Shown here: one piece after another, positions 49,801 to 59,819 of the stretch
How positions within the stretch are numbered: position 1 is the stretch's first letter
How the letters are laid out: every line of letters starts with the position of its first letter
Source of the DNA: Nostoc sp. KVJ20
GTDB taxonomy: Bacteria; Cyanobacteriota; Cyanobacteriia; Cyanobacteriales; Nostocaceae
Assembly: GCF_001712795.1 (NCBI RefSeq)
Contig: NZ_KV757658.1
Coordinates: 186,001 to 250,000, forward strand
Length of the DNA stretch: 64,000 bases
Reading direction: 5' to 3'
Translations under genes and position numbers: made by a program
Notes under the pieces: generated by a model
The model's database searches: none
What the model was told of the DNA's origin: nothing
Seen by the model: only the letters and a program-made list of their open reading frames with translations

Positions 49801-52800
49801 TTATGCTGGCTACGGGTTTGTTCTATGTGGAGTTGTTCAAGACATTGAATTGGGTTATGAGTTCGGCAAATTGGCTCTGGGTTTGGCAGAACGATTGAAT
49901 ACCAGAGGAAATGCTAGAACCTTAATGTTTTCAAATGTCCATATCATGAACTGGAAGGTGCATTTTAGGAACACAATACCCATGCTGGCTGATGCCTATC
50001 AAAATGGAGTGGAAACTGGAGACTTTGAAACTGCTGGTTATGCTGCATATTACGTGTGCTATAACTCATTTTTTGCTGGAGAGGAACTTACCCAACTGGA
50101 ACAAAAAACAGCAGTTTACAGCAAGTCGATTGACCAAATTAGACGAGAAAGTCCCTCGAATTGGCTGGCAATATTGCGACAGACTATTCTTAATTTGCAA
50201 GATAGGCCTGAGAATTCCAGCCGCTTAGTTAGTAGGCTACATAATGAAGAACAGGCGTTATCACACGCTATTGCAGTTAAAGATGGAACTGCAATCCAGA
50301 TACTCTATTTGCACAAAGTCATGTTGTGTTATTTATTTGAAGAACACCATCAAGCTGAACAGACTACTATTTTGGCAAGGCAACATTTTGAAGAGGTGAC
50401 AGCAATAACGGTTCTACCTATATTCTGTTTCTATCATTCGCTGGCGCTTTTGAGCCTATCGCCTGATACTTCAAACTCTGAAAAAGCAGCTTGGCTGAGT
50501 TGTGTTAACACCAACCAAGAAAAAATGCAGAAATGGGCAGAACACGCCCCAATGAATTATCTACATAAATTTTATCTAGTCGAGGCAGAGAAAGCGCGAG
50601 TCTTAGGGCAATTTCTTGAGGCTGAGGAGTTTTATGAACGGGCGATCGCAGGTGCTGCTGAAAATGAGTATATCCAGGAAGAAGCATTAGCTTATGAATT
50701 AGCGGCTAAACACTATCTAGCGCGAGGCCGAGAGAAAATTGCTCAAACTTATATGAAAGAGGCGCACTATTGCTACGATCGCTGGGGCGCAACCGCTAAA
50801 GTTAAAGACTTAGAAAAACGCTATCCACAGTTCTTTTCTCAGTCGTCTAGAGCCGCTTCCACATCAATTCCTACTACTGCTAAAACTATCACTAATCCCT
50901 TCCATACCGCTTTCGATTTAGCAGCTGTGATGAAAGCTTCACAGGCGATTTCTCGTGAAATTGAACTGAAGCAACTGCTGCGATCACTGATGCAAACTTT
51001 AATTGAGAATGCTGGCGCACAAACCGGATATCTAATTTTAGAAAACTCAGGAGAATGGTCGATTGAAGCGGCTTGTGAACTCAATGCCGATGAGAATGCT
51101 TGTGCGACTCAGGTGTTACAGTCTATTCCAATTACCCATCAATTGCCAGAATCAATCATTCAATATGTAATTCGGACTCTAAAGCCTGTCACCTTAAATG
51201 ATGCGACTCGTGAAGGTGCTTTTATTAATGAGCCATACATTCAACAGAACCAGCCTCAATCAGTTTTCTGTTTGCCGCTGCTGAATCAAGCCAAGCTGGT
51301 CGGTGTATTGTATTTAGAAAATCGGTTAGCAGCTGGAGTATTTACACCAGAGCGATCGCAGGTCTTGCAGCTATTATCGACCCAAGCAGCGATCGCCATC
51401 GAAAATGCCAACCTTTACTCAGAACTGCGGGCTAAGGAAAGCAAGATCACCCAGTTCCTCGAAGCGATTCCGGTGGGAATTGGGATCGTGGATGCGACGG
51501 GTCGCCCTTACTATACCAACCAATGCGGCAATCAACTCACGGGCAAAGAAACTGATACTTCCATAGCACCGGAGCAGATATCAGAGGCTTATCAGCTTTA
51601 TGTAGCGGGAACGGATCAAATCTATCCAGCGGAGAGCTTGCCTACTGTGCGGGCATTAAGGGGCGAACGTATCAGGACTGAAGATATAGAAATTCGTCGA
51701 GATCATGTCTCAATTCTAATTGAGGCACGGGGAACACCGGTTTTTGATCAACAGGGCAATATCATTTATGCGATCACTACTTTTCAGGACATTACAGAGC
51801 GCAAACAAGCCGAGAAACTCCTAGCCGACTACAACTGCACTTTAGAGCAACAGGTCGCAGAACGAACTGCTGCGTTACGACAAAGTGAAGCCAATTACCG
51901 TAACCTGATCCAAACTGCGAATTCAGTCATCATTCGCTATGATCCGCAAGGACGGATTCGATATATCAACGATTATGGGGTAAAACTCCTAGGTTATGAA
52001 GAACATGAGATTTTAGGGCGAACCTTATTTGAAACCATCATTCCAGAAGCCGAACTCTCTGGACGCGATGTGAGACCTATAGTCCACGATTTACTTCGTA
52101 ATCCTCAATCGTACCCGCAAGGCGAAGGTGAAAATCTGTGTCGAGACGGACGGCGAGTTTGGATGGCCTGGTCGAATCAAGCCATCTTCAATGACCAGGG
52201 AGATGTCGTTGAAATCTTATCGGTTGGCAATGACACTACCCAACGTAGACAAGCAGAAGAGGCACTACAACGCAGTGAGGCCAAGTTCCGAACTATCTTT
52301 GAAAACTCGCAGGTTGGCATCTACCGCACCCGCCTTTGTGATGGATTAATTCTCGACGCCAATCAACGCTTTGCCAATCTGTTTGGCTTTGATTCACCAG
52401 AGGAGATGATTAGGCTTGAACACACCACAGGCTATTACGCAAATCAGTGCGATCACCAACAAGCTATTGAATTGCTGAAGCGTGATGGTGAACTGCAAAA
52501 CTTTGAAGTGCAACTGCAAAAACGAGATGGTACACCGTTTTGGGGACTTTTCTCTTCTTATCTGAATGCAGCCGATGACTACATCGAAGGGGTGATTGCA
52601 GATATTAGCGATCGCAAACAAGCAGAAGTCGCTCTACAAACGAGTGAAGAACGACTGCGCTTAGCATTAACCGCTTCAAATCAGGGACTCTACGATATGA
52701 ATCTCAAAACTGAAGAAATCGTGGTTAACCCAGAATACGCTTTAATGCTGGGCTACGATCCAGCAACATTTCACGAGACCAAATCTAGGTGGGTTGAGAG

Positions 52801-53995
52801 TTTGCATCCTGATGACAGAGAATCAATGTTTGCAGTTTACAATGGTTTTATGACTGGAGAAGTCCCCAACTATCAAGCAGAGTATCGCCTGCGTACCCGG
52901 GATGGTCAGTGGAAATGGATTCTTTCTGTCGGCAAAATTGTTTCCTGGAATAAATCCGGTGAACCCATCCGAGCGTTGGGAGTTTATACGGATATCAACG
53001 ATCGCAAACAGGCAGAAGCCGCGCTGCAAGCCTCTGAAGCAGAACTGCGGGCGCTCTTTTCAGCCATTCCCGATCCGCTGTGTATCTTCAATGCCCAAGG
53101 GCAATTAGTCTGTGCGATCAAAGGAAAGCTGCCCTATGAAGACGAGTATATGGAGGAGTATACTGACAAAACACTGCATCAACTCTATGCTAAAGAACAA
53201 GCCGATGAATTCCTGGGTTACATTCAGCAGGTGCTGAGAACCCAACAAGTCCTCACCGTTGAATACAGCGAGTGGATCGCTGGACGAGAAATCTGGTTTT
53301 CGGCTCGCATTGCCCCGATTCAGCACGAACAGGTGATTTGGTTAGCGCGAGATATTACGCTGCAAAAGCAAGCAGAAGCCGCGTCGATTCTGGAAGAACG
53401 TAACCGCATGGCGCGTGAAATTCACGACACACTCGCTCAGGCGTTTACAGGCATACTGGCTCAGGTGGGAGCGGCAAAACAGGTGCTAACGGATGATGTA
53501 GAAGCAACTGGGGCACACCTAGACCTGATCAAAGAATTGGCACGAACTGGACTGACTGAAGCGCGGCGATCGGTAGTAGCGCTCCGTCCTCAGCTTTTGG
53601 AGTCGGGCAGTTTACAGAGTGCTTTACATCGTCTCGTTGCTCAAATCAGAACTGCCGCAATGGATGTCACTCTATATTATGGGATTGAGGGTGCAGTGTA
53701 TTCTCTACCCACTGAAGTCGAGAATAACCTACTACGGATTGGGCAGGAAGCATTAACCAATGCGATTAGACACGCCAATGCTGACGAAATTCGAGTGGAG
53801 CTAGTCTACGATCGCGATCGATTCTGCTTGCGCGTGAAAGACAATGGACAGGGCTTTGGAGTTGGGAGTATTTCAGCCTCTGAGGGTTTTGGCTTACTAG
53901 GCATGAGCGAACGGGCAGAGCGCATCGGCGCACAACTAACGATTAGGAGTCAACCTGGACAAGGAACAGAAATTATTGTCACCGTCAACCCTTGA
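46895..53995 (+). CDS. Giant multidomain signalling protein: Ser/Thr kinase - AAA-like ATPase - GAF - multiple PAS - HisKA_3 histidine kinase
   Basis: Kinase HKDINPGNIVFNLDTGVVKIIDFGIA; ATPase MLVAGYAGVGKTALVQELYKPI and HPLVIFLDDLQWCD; GAF; PAS repeats each ending in DITERKQAE/DISDRKQAE; EERNRMAREIHDTLAQAFTGIL...LRIGQEALTNAIRHA...GFGLLGMSERAERIGAQL. Confidence 0.95.
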   Translation: MPDYSLKSCSMIALPGIFIQNKIYESSNSLVYRGIREDGVGIIVKMLKLDYPSPQELTRYRQEYKITRSLNLEGVVKAYSQEDYQRTLVIILEDFGGESLEQWMHKRPDIFCPMPLSTFLGLAIASCDILGRIHVANVIHKDINPGNIVFNLDTGVVKIIDFGIATQFNRTNPTFKSPHVLEGTLAYLSPEQTGRMNRMLDYRTDFYSLGVTFYELLTGQLPFPTQDILELVHCHIAKPPIPVHELNATIPKPISGIILKLMAKNAEDRYQSAWGIKADLERCAGQLAEMGQINAMSLGLQDVSEQFCIPQKLYGREAETKALLAAFDRVVRKETFGEICQLESGIENTQFNVELMLVAGYAGVGKTALVQELYKPITAKHGYFISGKFDQFRRNIPYSAIVDALQKLVQQLLGEPDEQVQQWRDRLLSALGSNGQIIIDVIPEVELIIGKQPPVPEVGATEAQNRFNRIFQNFVRVFCSKEHPLVIFLDDLQWCDSATLKLIELILLDEQTQYLFLIGAYRDSEVHPTHPLVLTLLELRNQGAVLQEITLAPLTLEPLSQLIAETLGRNIDTVRSLAQLVLRKTEGNPFFVGEFLRMLYSENLLLFNAKQLSWQWDIAKIQAQNITDNVVELLLIQLKKLPNETRRILRLAACVGAEFDLKTLAIICERSPQAIFQGLLAAIQAELIQPLSELDENLLVQDYKFLHDRVQQAAYALIDESCKQVVHLQIGRNLLEKTSPEQRFDRLFTIVDHLDQGTELVTAQPERTEIARLNLTAGQKAKAATAYEAAFKYFTTGLKLLNSESWLSEYDLTLALYSEAAEAAYLHGCFDEMEQLVEVVLARAKTAVDKVQAYDSRIQGYLSQGNLKEAVETGLEALKLLGIDLIENPSQADIQRESESTATLLAQREIKDLINLPEMAAPEPLAVMSILASMRSAAFLTLPALWILITFKTVNLSINYGNAIWSSLFYAGYGFVLCGVVQDIELGYEFGKLALGLAERLNTRGNARTLMFSNVHIMNWKVHFRNTIPMLADAYQNGVETGDFETAGYAAYYVCYNSFFAGEELTQLEQKTAVYSKSIDQIRRESPSNWLAILRQTILNLQDRPENSSRLVSRLHNEEQALSHAIAVKDGTAIQILYLHKVMLCYLFEEHHQAEQTTILARQHFEEVTAITVLPIFCFYHSLALLSLSPDTSNSEKAAWLSCVNTNQEKMQKWAEHAPMNYLHKFYLVEAEKARVLGQFLEAEEFYERAIAGAAENEYIQEEALAYELAAKHYLARGREKIAQTYMKEAHYCYDRWGATAKVKDLEKRYPQFFSQSSRAASTSIPTTAKTITNPFHTAFDLAAVMKASQAISREIELKQLLRSLMQTLIENAGAQTGYLILENSGEWSIEAACELNADENACATQVLQSIPITHQLPESIIQYVIRTLKPVTLNDATREGAFINEPYIQQNQPQSVFCLPLLNQAKLVGVLYLENRLAAGVFTPERSQVLQLLSTQAAIAIENANLYSELRAKESKITQFLEAIPVGIGIVDATGRPYYTNQCGNQLTGKETDTSIAPEQISEAYQLYVAGTDQIYPAESLPTVRALRGERIRTEDIEIRRDHVSILIEARGTPVFDQQGNIIYAITTFQDITERKQAEKLLADYNCTLEQQVAERTAALRQSEANYRNLIQTANSVIIRYDPQGRIRYINDYGVKLLGYEEHEILGRTLFETIIPEAELSGRDVRPIVHDLLRNPQSYPQGEGENLCRDGRRVWMAWSNQAIFNDQGDVVEILSVGNDTTQRRQAEEALQRSEAKFRTIFENSQVGIYRTRLCDGLILDANQRFANLFGFDSPEEMIRLEHTTGYYANQCDHQQAIELLKRDGELQNFEVQLQKRDGTPFWGLFSSYLNAADDYIEGVIADISDRKQAEVALQTSEERLRLALTASNQGLYDMNLKTEEIVVNPEYALMLGYDPATFHETKSRWVESLHPDDRESMFAVYNGFMTGEVPNYQAEYRLRTRDGQWKWILSVGKIVSWNKSGEPIRALGVYTDINDRKQAEAALQASEAELRALFSAIPDPLCIFNAQGQLVCAIKGKLPYEDEYMEEYTDKTLHQLYAKEQADEFLGYIQQVLRTQQVLTVEYSEWIAGREIWFSARIAPIQHEQVIWLARDITLQKQAEAASILEERNRMAREIHDTLAQAFTGILAQVGAAKQVLTDDVEATGAHLDLIKELARTGLTEARRSVVALRPQLLESGSLQSALHRLVAQIRTAAMDVTLYYGIEGAVYSLPTEVENNLLRIGQEALTNAIRHANADEIRVELVYDRDRFCLRVKDNGQGFGVGSISASEGFGLLGMSERAERIGAQLTIRSQPGQGTEIIVTVNP

Positions 53996-54007
53996 GTGAG
54001 CATTACA

Positions 54008-54637
54008 ATGAGCCAAGCCACGACCATTCGGGTTCTGATTGCGGACGATCACGCCATTTTTCGGCAAGGATTAGCCACGATTATTAACCGTGACCCAGAT
54101 ATGCAGGTGATTGCCCAAGCCGAAAATGGTGAACAGGCGATCGCCGCCTTTCGGGAACACCAACCAGATGTAACGCTAATGGATCTGCGAATGCCTGAAG
54201 TGGAAGGAGTTGCCGCCATTGGTGCAATTTGTGCGATCGTTAAATCTGCTCGGATTATTGTACTGACCACGTATGATAGTGACGAAGATATTTACCGGGG
54301 ATTGCAGGCAGGCGCAAAAGGATACCTGTTGAAAGAAACTGAACCGGACGAGCTTCTGAATGCCATTCGTACCGTTCATCGTGGTCAGAAGTACATTCCG
54401 CCAGATGTGGGAGCAAAGTTGGTACAGCGCCTCAGCAATCCAGAATTGAGTGAAAGAGAACTAGAAGTACTCCGCTCACTGGCGCAGGGAATGAGTAATG
54501 CCGAGATTGCGGCGTCTTTGAGCATCGGTGAAGGCACGGTTAAATCTCATGTTAATCGGATTTTGAATAAGCTAGATGTCAGCGATCGCACTCAAGCTGT
54601 GATTGTTGCCGTTAAGCGCGGCATTGTCAGTTTATAG
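54008..54637 (+). CDS. NarL/LuxR-family response regulator
   Basis: IRVLIADDHAIFRQGLATIINRDPDMQVIAQAENGEQAI...VTLMDLRMPEVEG; LSERELEVLRSLAQGMSNAEIAASLSIGEGTVKSHVNRILNKL; directly follows the kinase. Confidence 0.95.
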   Translation: MSQATTIRVLIADDHAIFRQGLATIINRDPDMQVIAQAENGEQAIAAFREHQPDVTLMDLRMPEVEGVAAIGAICAIVKSARIIVLTTYDSDEDIYRGLQAGAKGYLLKETEPDELLNAIRTVHRGQKYIPPDVGAKLVQRLSNPELSERELEVLRSLAQGMSNAEIAASLSIGEGTVKSHVNRILNKLDVSDRTQAVIVAVKRGIVSL

Positions 54638-54673
54638 GGTTGCTGTAGTCAATGGATAACTAGCAGTCTTCGT

Positions 54674-55594
54674 TCAAGCTGTCCGTAACCGTTCAATGTC
54701 TCGAATGGGCGGCGCACCGAACAAGCGCGAATATTCCCGACTGAACTGTGAGGGACTTTCATATCCCACCTGGTAGGCAGTAGAGGTCGCATCGAAATCC
54801 TCAGCGAGCATCAGACGACGCGCTTCTAACAGTCTTAACTGCTTCTGATACTGAAGCGGACTCATCGAAGTGACTTGCTTGAAGTGCTGATGGAACGACG
54901 AAGTAGACATCCCGATCTGACTCGCTAAATCCTCGATCCGCATCGGCTGGGTAAAATCAGATTTGATTTGTTGAATCGCTAAGGCAATTCGCTGCATATT
55001 ACTGCCGGATGTGGCAATTTGACGCACGGCTTCCCCTTGTTCACCGATCAGCAGATGGTAATAGAGTTCACGAATCATTAACGATGCCAGCATGGAGATG
55101 TGTTGCGGAGTGTCTAAGAGCTTGACGAGGCGAAGGGCACACTCCATCAACGCTGGATCGACGTTGCTAACCGATATACCTCGAATAGAGTTTTCTGGCT
55201 TTGCCGAACTGGAACCCATTTGGGCAACCATCTCACACAATTGCATCAAGTCTAAGTTCAGCTTCAGCCCTAAATACGGCTTGTCAGGTGTCGCCTCAGT
55301 CACAAAGCCACTCAGCGGTAAATCAACGGAAACGACGAGATACTGCATTGCACCATACTGATACGTCTCCTGACCCAGAAATGCTTTTTTCTGACCTTGA
55401 ACGACGATCGCCAGGATGGGTTCATACACGCTATGAGGTGCGGTAGATACTGTATCTGAGCGCGCAAAGTCTAATTGCTCGATCGCCGTGGGTTGGATAA
55501 TGTTGCCGCTGGATTTGGTATGCCGCACGATCCGTGTGGCGATTTCTTGGCGGTAATCCGCGATTATGTCAGGGCGAGAGATTACGACTGTCAT
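54674..55594 (-). CDS. AraC-family transcriptional regulator (AraC_N plus HTH)
   Basis: PHSVYEPILAIVVQGQKKAFLGQETYQYG...MRIEDLASQIGMSTSSFHQHFKQVTSMSPLQYQKQLRLLEARRLMLAEDFDATSTAYQVGYESPSQFSREYSRLFGAPP. Confidence 0.95.
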   Translation of the reverse strand: MTVVISRPDIIADYRQEIATRIVRHTKSSGNIIQPTAIEQLDFARSDTVSTAPHSVYEPILAIVVQGQKKAFLGQETYQYGAMQYLVVSVDLPLSGFVTEATPDKPYLGLKLNLDLMQLCEMVAQMGSSSAKPENSIRGISVSNVDPALMECALRLVKLLDTPQHISMLASLMIRELYYHLLIGEQGEAVRQIATSGSNMQRIALAIQQIKSDFTQPMRIEDLASQIGMSTSSFHQHFKQVTSMSPLQYQKQLRLLEARRLMLAEDFDATSTAYQVGYESPSQFSREYSRLFGAPPIRDIERLRTA

Positions 55595-55819
55595 AGCAGA
55601 GACTCGACTAACTCAATACCTTACAGTTGACATTATAGAATATCTGCAAACGATCGCTCTGGAGAATTAGGCAATCATCGGATAGGTTTGGGCATTTCAA
55701 GAACAGCTTTTCCAACCTATGCTGAACTTAGACTAATAGACAAGATGAGGATCAGGCAATGATGCAAGAAGGCAAAAATCGCCTGAGTGACCGGAATGAT
55801 TAATGAGCAGGAGAACCTT

Positions 55820-56701
55820 ATGTATGTAGTTTTTGGAGCGACGGGACAGACAGGTTCAGCAGTGGCTAACGCTTTGCTTGAGAGAAATTTTCCAGTGCGC
55901 GTTGTCTTGCGCTCTGATAAAGCTGCCAGTACATGGCGAGAGAAAGGTGCAGACGTAGCGGTTGCCGAAGTCACTGATGTCGAAGCGATGACCGCCGCGA
56001 TGCGTGAAGCGGATGCCGTCTATGTGATGAACCCACCTGCTTACAACGTCAGCGATATGTTTGCGCTGGCAGAACAGATCGGCGAGTGTTATGTTGAAGC
56101 CCTTACAAACGCTGATGCACGGAAGGTCGTGTTACTGTCTTCGGTTGGTTCACAGCACGCTTCCGGTACGGGCAACATTTTGACGACCCATATTTTAGAG
56201 CGCATGTTGGGCAACTTGGCAGTTCCCGTCACAGTTCTGCGAGCGGCATCGTTTATGGAGAATTGGGGGAGTGCCGCCGCGATCGCTGCCGAACAAGGGG
56301 TACTGCCCAGTTTTTTTGCTCCACTCGATCGTCGGCTGCCCATGGTTTCGACCGAAGACATCGGGCGCACTGCGGCTGAAGCCATGATTGAAGACTGGAA
56401 AGGTCAGCGCATCATCGAACTGCATGGTCCGATCGACTACTCACCAAACGATGTCGCTGCTGCTTTTGCCGCTGTGCTTAACCGTAATGTACAGGCAATT
56501 GCTGTTCCCGAAAGCGACTGGCAAGCAACGATTTCCAGCTTTGGCTTTTCACCTGAAGCCGTCAACAGCTACAGCGAGATGATGCGCGGTTTCAACTCTG
56601 GTCATATCGTCTTTGAAAGTAGCCCAGAGATAGAAACGCGCACCGGACAAACTGCAATAGAAGCTGCTGTTGATAGATTGACTGGAAGCAAATCCAAGTA
56701 A
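55820..56701 (+). CDS. NmrA-like/NAD(P)H-binding atypical SDR
   Basis: MYVVFGATGQTGSAVANALLERNFPVRVVLRSDKAAS...GADVAVAEVTDVEAMTAAMREADAVYVMNPP. Confidence 0.9.
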   Translation: MYVVFGATGQTGSAVANALLERNFPVRVVLRSDKAASTWREKGADVAVAEVTDVEAMTAAMREADAVYVMNPPAYNVSDMFALAEQIGECYVEALTNADARKVVLLSSVGSQHASGTGNILTTHILERMLGNLAVPVTVLRAASFMENWGSAAAIAAEQGVLPSFFAPLDRRLPMVSTEDIGRTAAEAMIEDWKGQRIIELHGPIDYSPNDVAAAFAAVLNRNVQAIAVPESDWQATISSFGFSPEAVNSYSEMMRGFNSGHIVFESSPEIETRTGQTAIEAAVDRLTGSKSK

Positions 56702-56726
56702 AAATTAGCTTGAGGAGATTGAAATA

Positions 56727-57365
56727 GTGCGTTATTTAAGTCAAATTTTCACGGGAGCAGGACTGATTGGGCTGTTGGCTATTCCGGTGATGATGCAAGC
56801 TCGCGCGAAGGCAGAGATTCAATCGAATGTGACTGCGTTTGGGTCAAGTGATTACCCGACAGTATTGAATCAACAGTCCTTCCTGGTTCAGCCTTCAGCG
56901 ATCGCAGACTTGTCCCAAGCAACTCCGTCTAATCCAGCAGATGCACAAGCAACTCAGATGATCGAGCAACGCAACAAAGCAACTGTCCAGCAGTCTTTCG
57001 CCCAATGGCGCAACGGAACTGGCAGTGCCTTTGATCTGCTTGCCCCGGATGTAACCTGGACAATTACTGGAACGGGTGCAACTGCGGGTACATATCGCAG
57101 CCGACAAGCATTACTCGATCAAGTCGTCAGCCCGACCAGTGCCCGATTATCAGCCCGGATCGTCCCGACTGTACGCGGCATCTGGGTGGACGGCGATATG
57201 GTGATCGTGCTATGGGACGGGGAGGCGACCGCCAGAGACGGCAGACCGTATCGGAATACCTACACTTGGTATTTCCGCATGAAAGACGACCAAGTAATCG
57301 AAGCGATCGCCTTTCTAGATATGAACAAATTTACAGAATTGTGGACAAGGGTTTCACCTTCATGA
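56727..57365 (+). CDS. SnoaL/NTF2-like protein with N-terminal signal sequence
   Basis: FAQWRNGTGSAFDLLAPDVTWTITGTGATAGTYRSRQALLDQVV...GDMVIVLWDGEATARDGRPYRNTYTWYFRMKDDQVIEAIAFLDM. Confidence 0.9.
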   Translation: MRYLSQIFTGAGLIGLLAIPVMMQARAKAEIQSNVTAFGSSDYPTVLNQQSFLVQPSAIADLSQATPSNPADAQATQMIEQRNKATVQQSFAQWRNGTGSAFDLLAPDVTWTITGTGATAGTYRSRQALLDQVVSPTSARLSARIVPTVRGIWVDGDMVIVLWDGEATARDGRPYRNTYTWYFRMKDDQVIEAIAFLDMNKFTELWTRVSPS

Positions 57366-57427
57366 CCGAGGTATGGAAATCAATATTTAGTTCACAGCAC
57401 TGAACACGAACAGAAAGGAAAACAACG

Positions 57428-58162
57428 ATGTTAAACATTGAGAACAAAGTCATTGCGATCGCTGGAGCCAGTAGCGGGATTGGCGAAGCCACAGCTAAGT
57501 TACTCGCTCGAAACGGTGCAAAGGTGCTTTTGGGCGCACGGCGCACCGAAAAGCTCGAAAAGATTGTTGAGGAGATCCACGCCTCAGGCGGTACAGCAGA
57601 ATTCAAAGCAGTAGATGTTACTGATCGAGAAGATGTGAAAGCGTTCATTGGGTTTGCAAAAGACAAGTTTGATCGCGTCGATGTCATCTTTAACAATGCA
57701 GGCGTGATGCCTCTGTCCCCGATGAATGCTTTGAAAGTCGAGGAATGGGACAATACGATCGACGTGAATATCAACGGGGTGTTGAATGGCATTGCAGCAG
57801 CTTTGCCGATTATGGAAGCGCAAGGTAGCGGACAAATCATCAATACCGCGTCGATTGGTGCCCATGTGGTAGTACCCACTAGCGCAGTTTACAGCGCAAC
57901 CAAGTACGCAGTTTGGGCAATCTCCGAGGGACTGCGGCAAGAGTCAAAAACGATTCGCGTCACCATCATCTCTCCTGGCGTGGTTGAGACCGAACTCGGC
58001 TCTGATATTACGGACGAGCCAGCAAAAGGCTTCTTGAAAGAACTCCGCAAAGATGCACTCAACCCGGACACGATCGCCAGAGCTGTCCTGTATGCCGTGT
58101 CTCAGCCGGATGATGTCGATGTCAACGAAGTGATTGTGCGCCCGATCCGCCAGATGATGTAG
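57428..58162 (+). CDS. SDR-family oxidoreductase (classical)
   Basis: IAGASSGIGEATAKLLARNGAKVLLGARR...VIFNNAGVMPLSP...SAVYSATKYAVWAISEGLRQE. Confidence 0.95.
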   Translation: MLNIENKVIAIAGASSGIGEATAKLLARNGAKVLLGARRTEKLEKIVEEIHASGGTAEFKAVDVTDREDVKAFIGFAKDKFDRVDVIFNNAGVMPLSPMNALKVEEWDNTIDVNINGVLNGIAAALPIMEAQGSGQIINTASIGAHVVVPTSAVYSATKYAVWAISEGLRQESKTIRVTIISPGVVETELGSDITDEPAKGFLKELRKDALNPDTIARAVLYAVSQPDDVDVNEVIVRPIRQMM

Positions 58163-58414
58163 GCAACGGCTCTCGATCACGTCAGACGGATAGGATTGAC
58201 CGTGCAATTAAGTTTTGAATCTAACTTGAGTTATAACCAATCTTCTATTTCGGGATAGAGCGGTTGTTCTACCGATTTATACTGTAAAAGTTTTAACTCG
58301 TTATAGACGACAACTTAAAGTCGATTGCCTATATTGAATTTATGTCAATCGTAATGGAGTAATTGGTTGAGCAACTTAATTGCAAGGTTCCATGTTTGAT
58401 ACCGATGTAGAAAG

Positions 58415-58972
58415 ATGAGCGACGATCGTAGCCACAGTTCGTTACTTGTACCACCGTCAACCCAAGATTGGATGCAAGGTGTGCTGAGTGCCAAGGTCGT
58501 GCTGGTGATGTATGGAGACTATCAATGCTCTAGAAGTGCGGACGTTTACAAGCTGATTAAAGCGATCAAACGAGAGCTTAGTGCTTCTTTGGGAGAGGAT
58601 TATTTATGCTTTATCTTCCGTCATTTTCCGCAAATACAGATTCATCCTCATGCTCAACGGGCAGCCCAAGCCGCTGAATCCGCCGCTGTTCAAGGACAGT
58701 TTTGGTCAATGCACGATACTTTATTTGCTCATCAACAAAAGTTGGAGAATGGTTATCTTGTCGAGTACGCTAATGATTTAGGGCTTGATATTCCTCAGTT
58801 TCTCAAAGAGTTGTCTAAACAAGTGCATATTGATCGTATCAATAAAGATATTGAAAGTGGATGCAAGAGTGGAGTAACGGCTGCTCCAGCCCTATTTATC
58901 AATAACATTCGATATACCGGACGCTGGAAAATGACAGAGTTGATGACAGCCATGATTGCTGCAAGTCACTAA
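58415..58972 (+). CDS. DsbA-like thioredoxin-fold protein lacking a canonical CxxC
   Basis: VVLVMYGDYQCSRSADVYKLIKAIKREL...CFIFRHFPQIQIHPHAQRAAQAAESAAVQGQFWSMHDTLF...GVTAAPALFINNIRYTG. Confidence 0.88.
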   Translation: MSDDRSHSSLLVPPSTQDWMQGVLSAKVVLVMYGDYQCSRSADVYKLIKAIKRELSASLGEDYLCFIFRHFPQIQIHPHAQRAAQAAESAAVQGQFWSMHDTLFAHQQKLENGYLVEYANDLGLDIPQFLKELSKQVHIDRINKDIESGCKSGVTAAPALFINNIRYTGRWKMTELMTAMIAASH

Positions 58973-59073
58973 GCTCTATTCATATCTGACTTGTTTGTTA
59001 GTGCTAGTAAGTGATCGAGTGCGCGATCGCTAGTTTTTGCCTGTTTTGTTGAATAAATTGCCAAGTTTGAATC

Positions 59074-59392
59074 ATGCTAACAACGCCAACGCCAACCCTT
59101 GAATTCAAACACAGAGGTTTGACATGCACCCAATTGCAGCAAGTACTCAACTATATTCAGACTCACCGTCGATCGAGAATTGTCGTTAATTGAACTTGCA
59201 GAAGTGATCAACATTAGCCCGACTTATTTTGCAAGTTTGTTCAAACAAGCGAGCGAGGTTTCTCCACACCAGTACATAATTCAACAGCGGGTGGAACGAT
59301 CAAAATTTATGCTGTCGAAAACAGATTTAGCAATAACCTCGATGGCGGGTATACGGCGAACTGATCAAAACTCACAAGTTTGCTACCTGTGA
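59074..59392 (+). pseudogene. AraC-family regulator remnant with frameshift and truncated C-terminus
   Basis: LEFKHRGLTCTQLQQVLNYIQTH in one frame, then RELSLIELAEVINISPTYFASLFKQASEVSPHQYIIQQRVERSKFMLSKTDLAITSMA in another. Confidence 0.75.
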
Positions 59393-59489
59393 GCGGAATG
59401 TAGAGCAATGTGCGCCTGGGACATGACTATCACTCGACTAAAGCGCTCTCAAAGCCTGATCAATCCAATTACACCTTCAAACTAATCTC

Positions 59490-59819
59490 ATGAAAAAGAT
59501 AATTTTGCTAGCACTGGTGGGTACGGGATTCATAGTAAATATGCCCTTTACAGCACAGGCACTAGATTCAGAAAAAATTGGTCATAACCTTGACCGAGAG
59601 CCGAATATGTCAATCGCTCAGTACGATCGCGATCGTCGCGATCGATATCGTGATAACCAGCATCGTGACTACCAGTATGGTGACGACCGGCGCAATCGGC
59701 CATTTGTGGTTTATTACCGCAGCCGTGACAATCGGAAATGGATTTATGAGAGTATCCAAATCGTCGCGATGCCCGACGTGCTGCCAACCGACTGGAGCGG
59801 CGTGGTTATCGAACCCTAA
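59490..59819 (+). CDS. Small secreted protein, Arg/Asp/Tyr-rich
   Basis: Signal peptide MKKIILLALVGTGFIVNMPFTAQA; YDRDRRDRYRDNQHRDYQYGDDRRNRP. Confidence 0.65.
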   Translation: MKKIILLALVGTGFIVNMPFTAQALDSEKIGHNLDREPNMSIAQYDRDRRDRYRDNQHRDYQYGDDRRNRPFVVYYRSRDNRKWIYESIQIVAMPDVLPTDWSGVVIEP

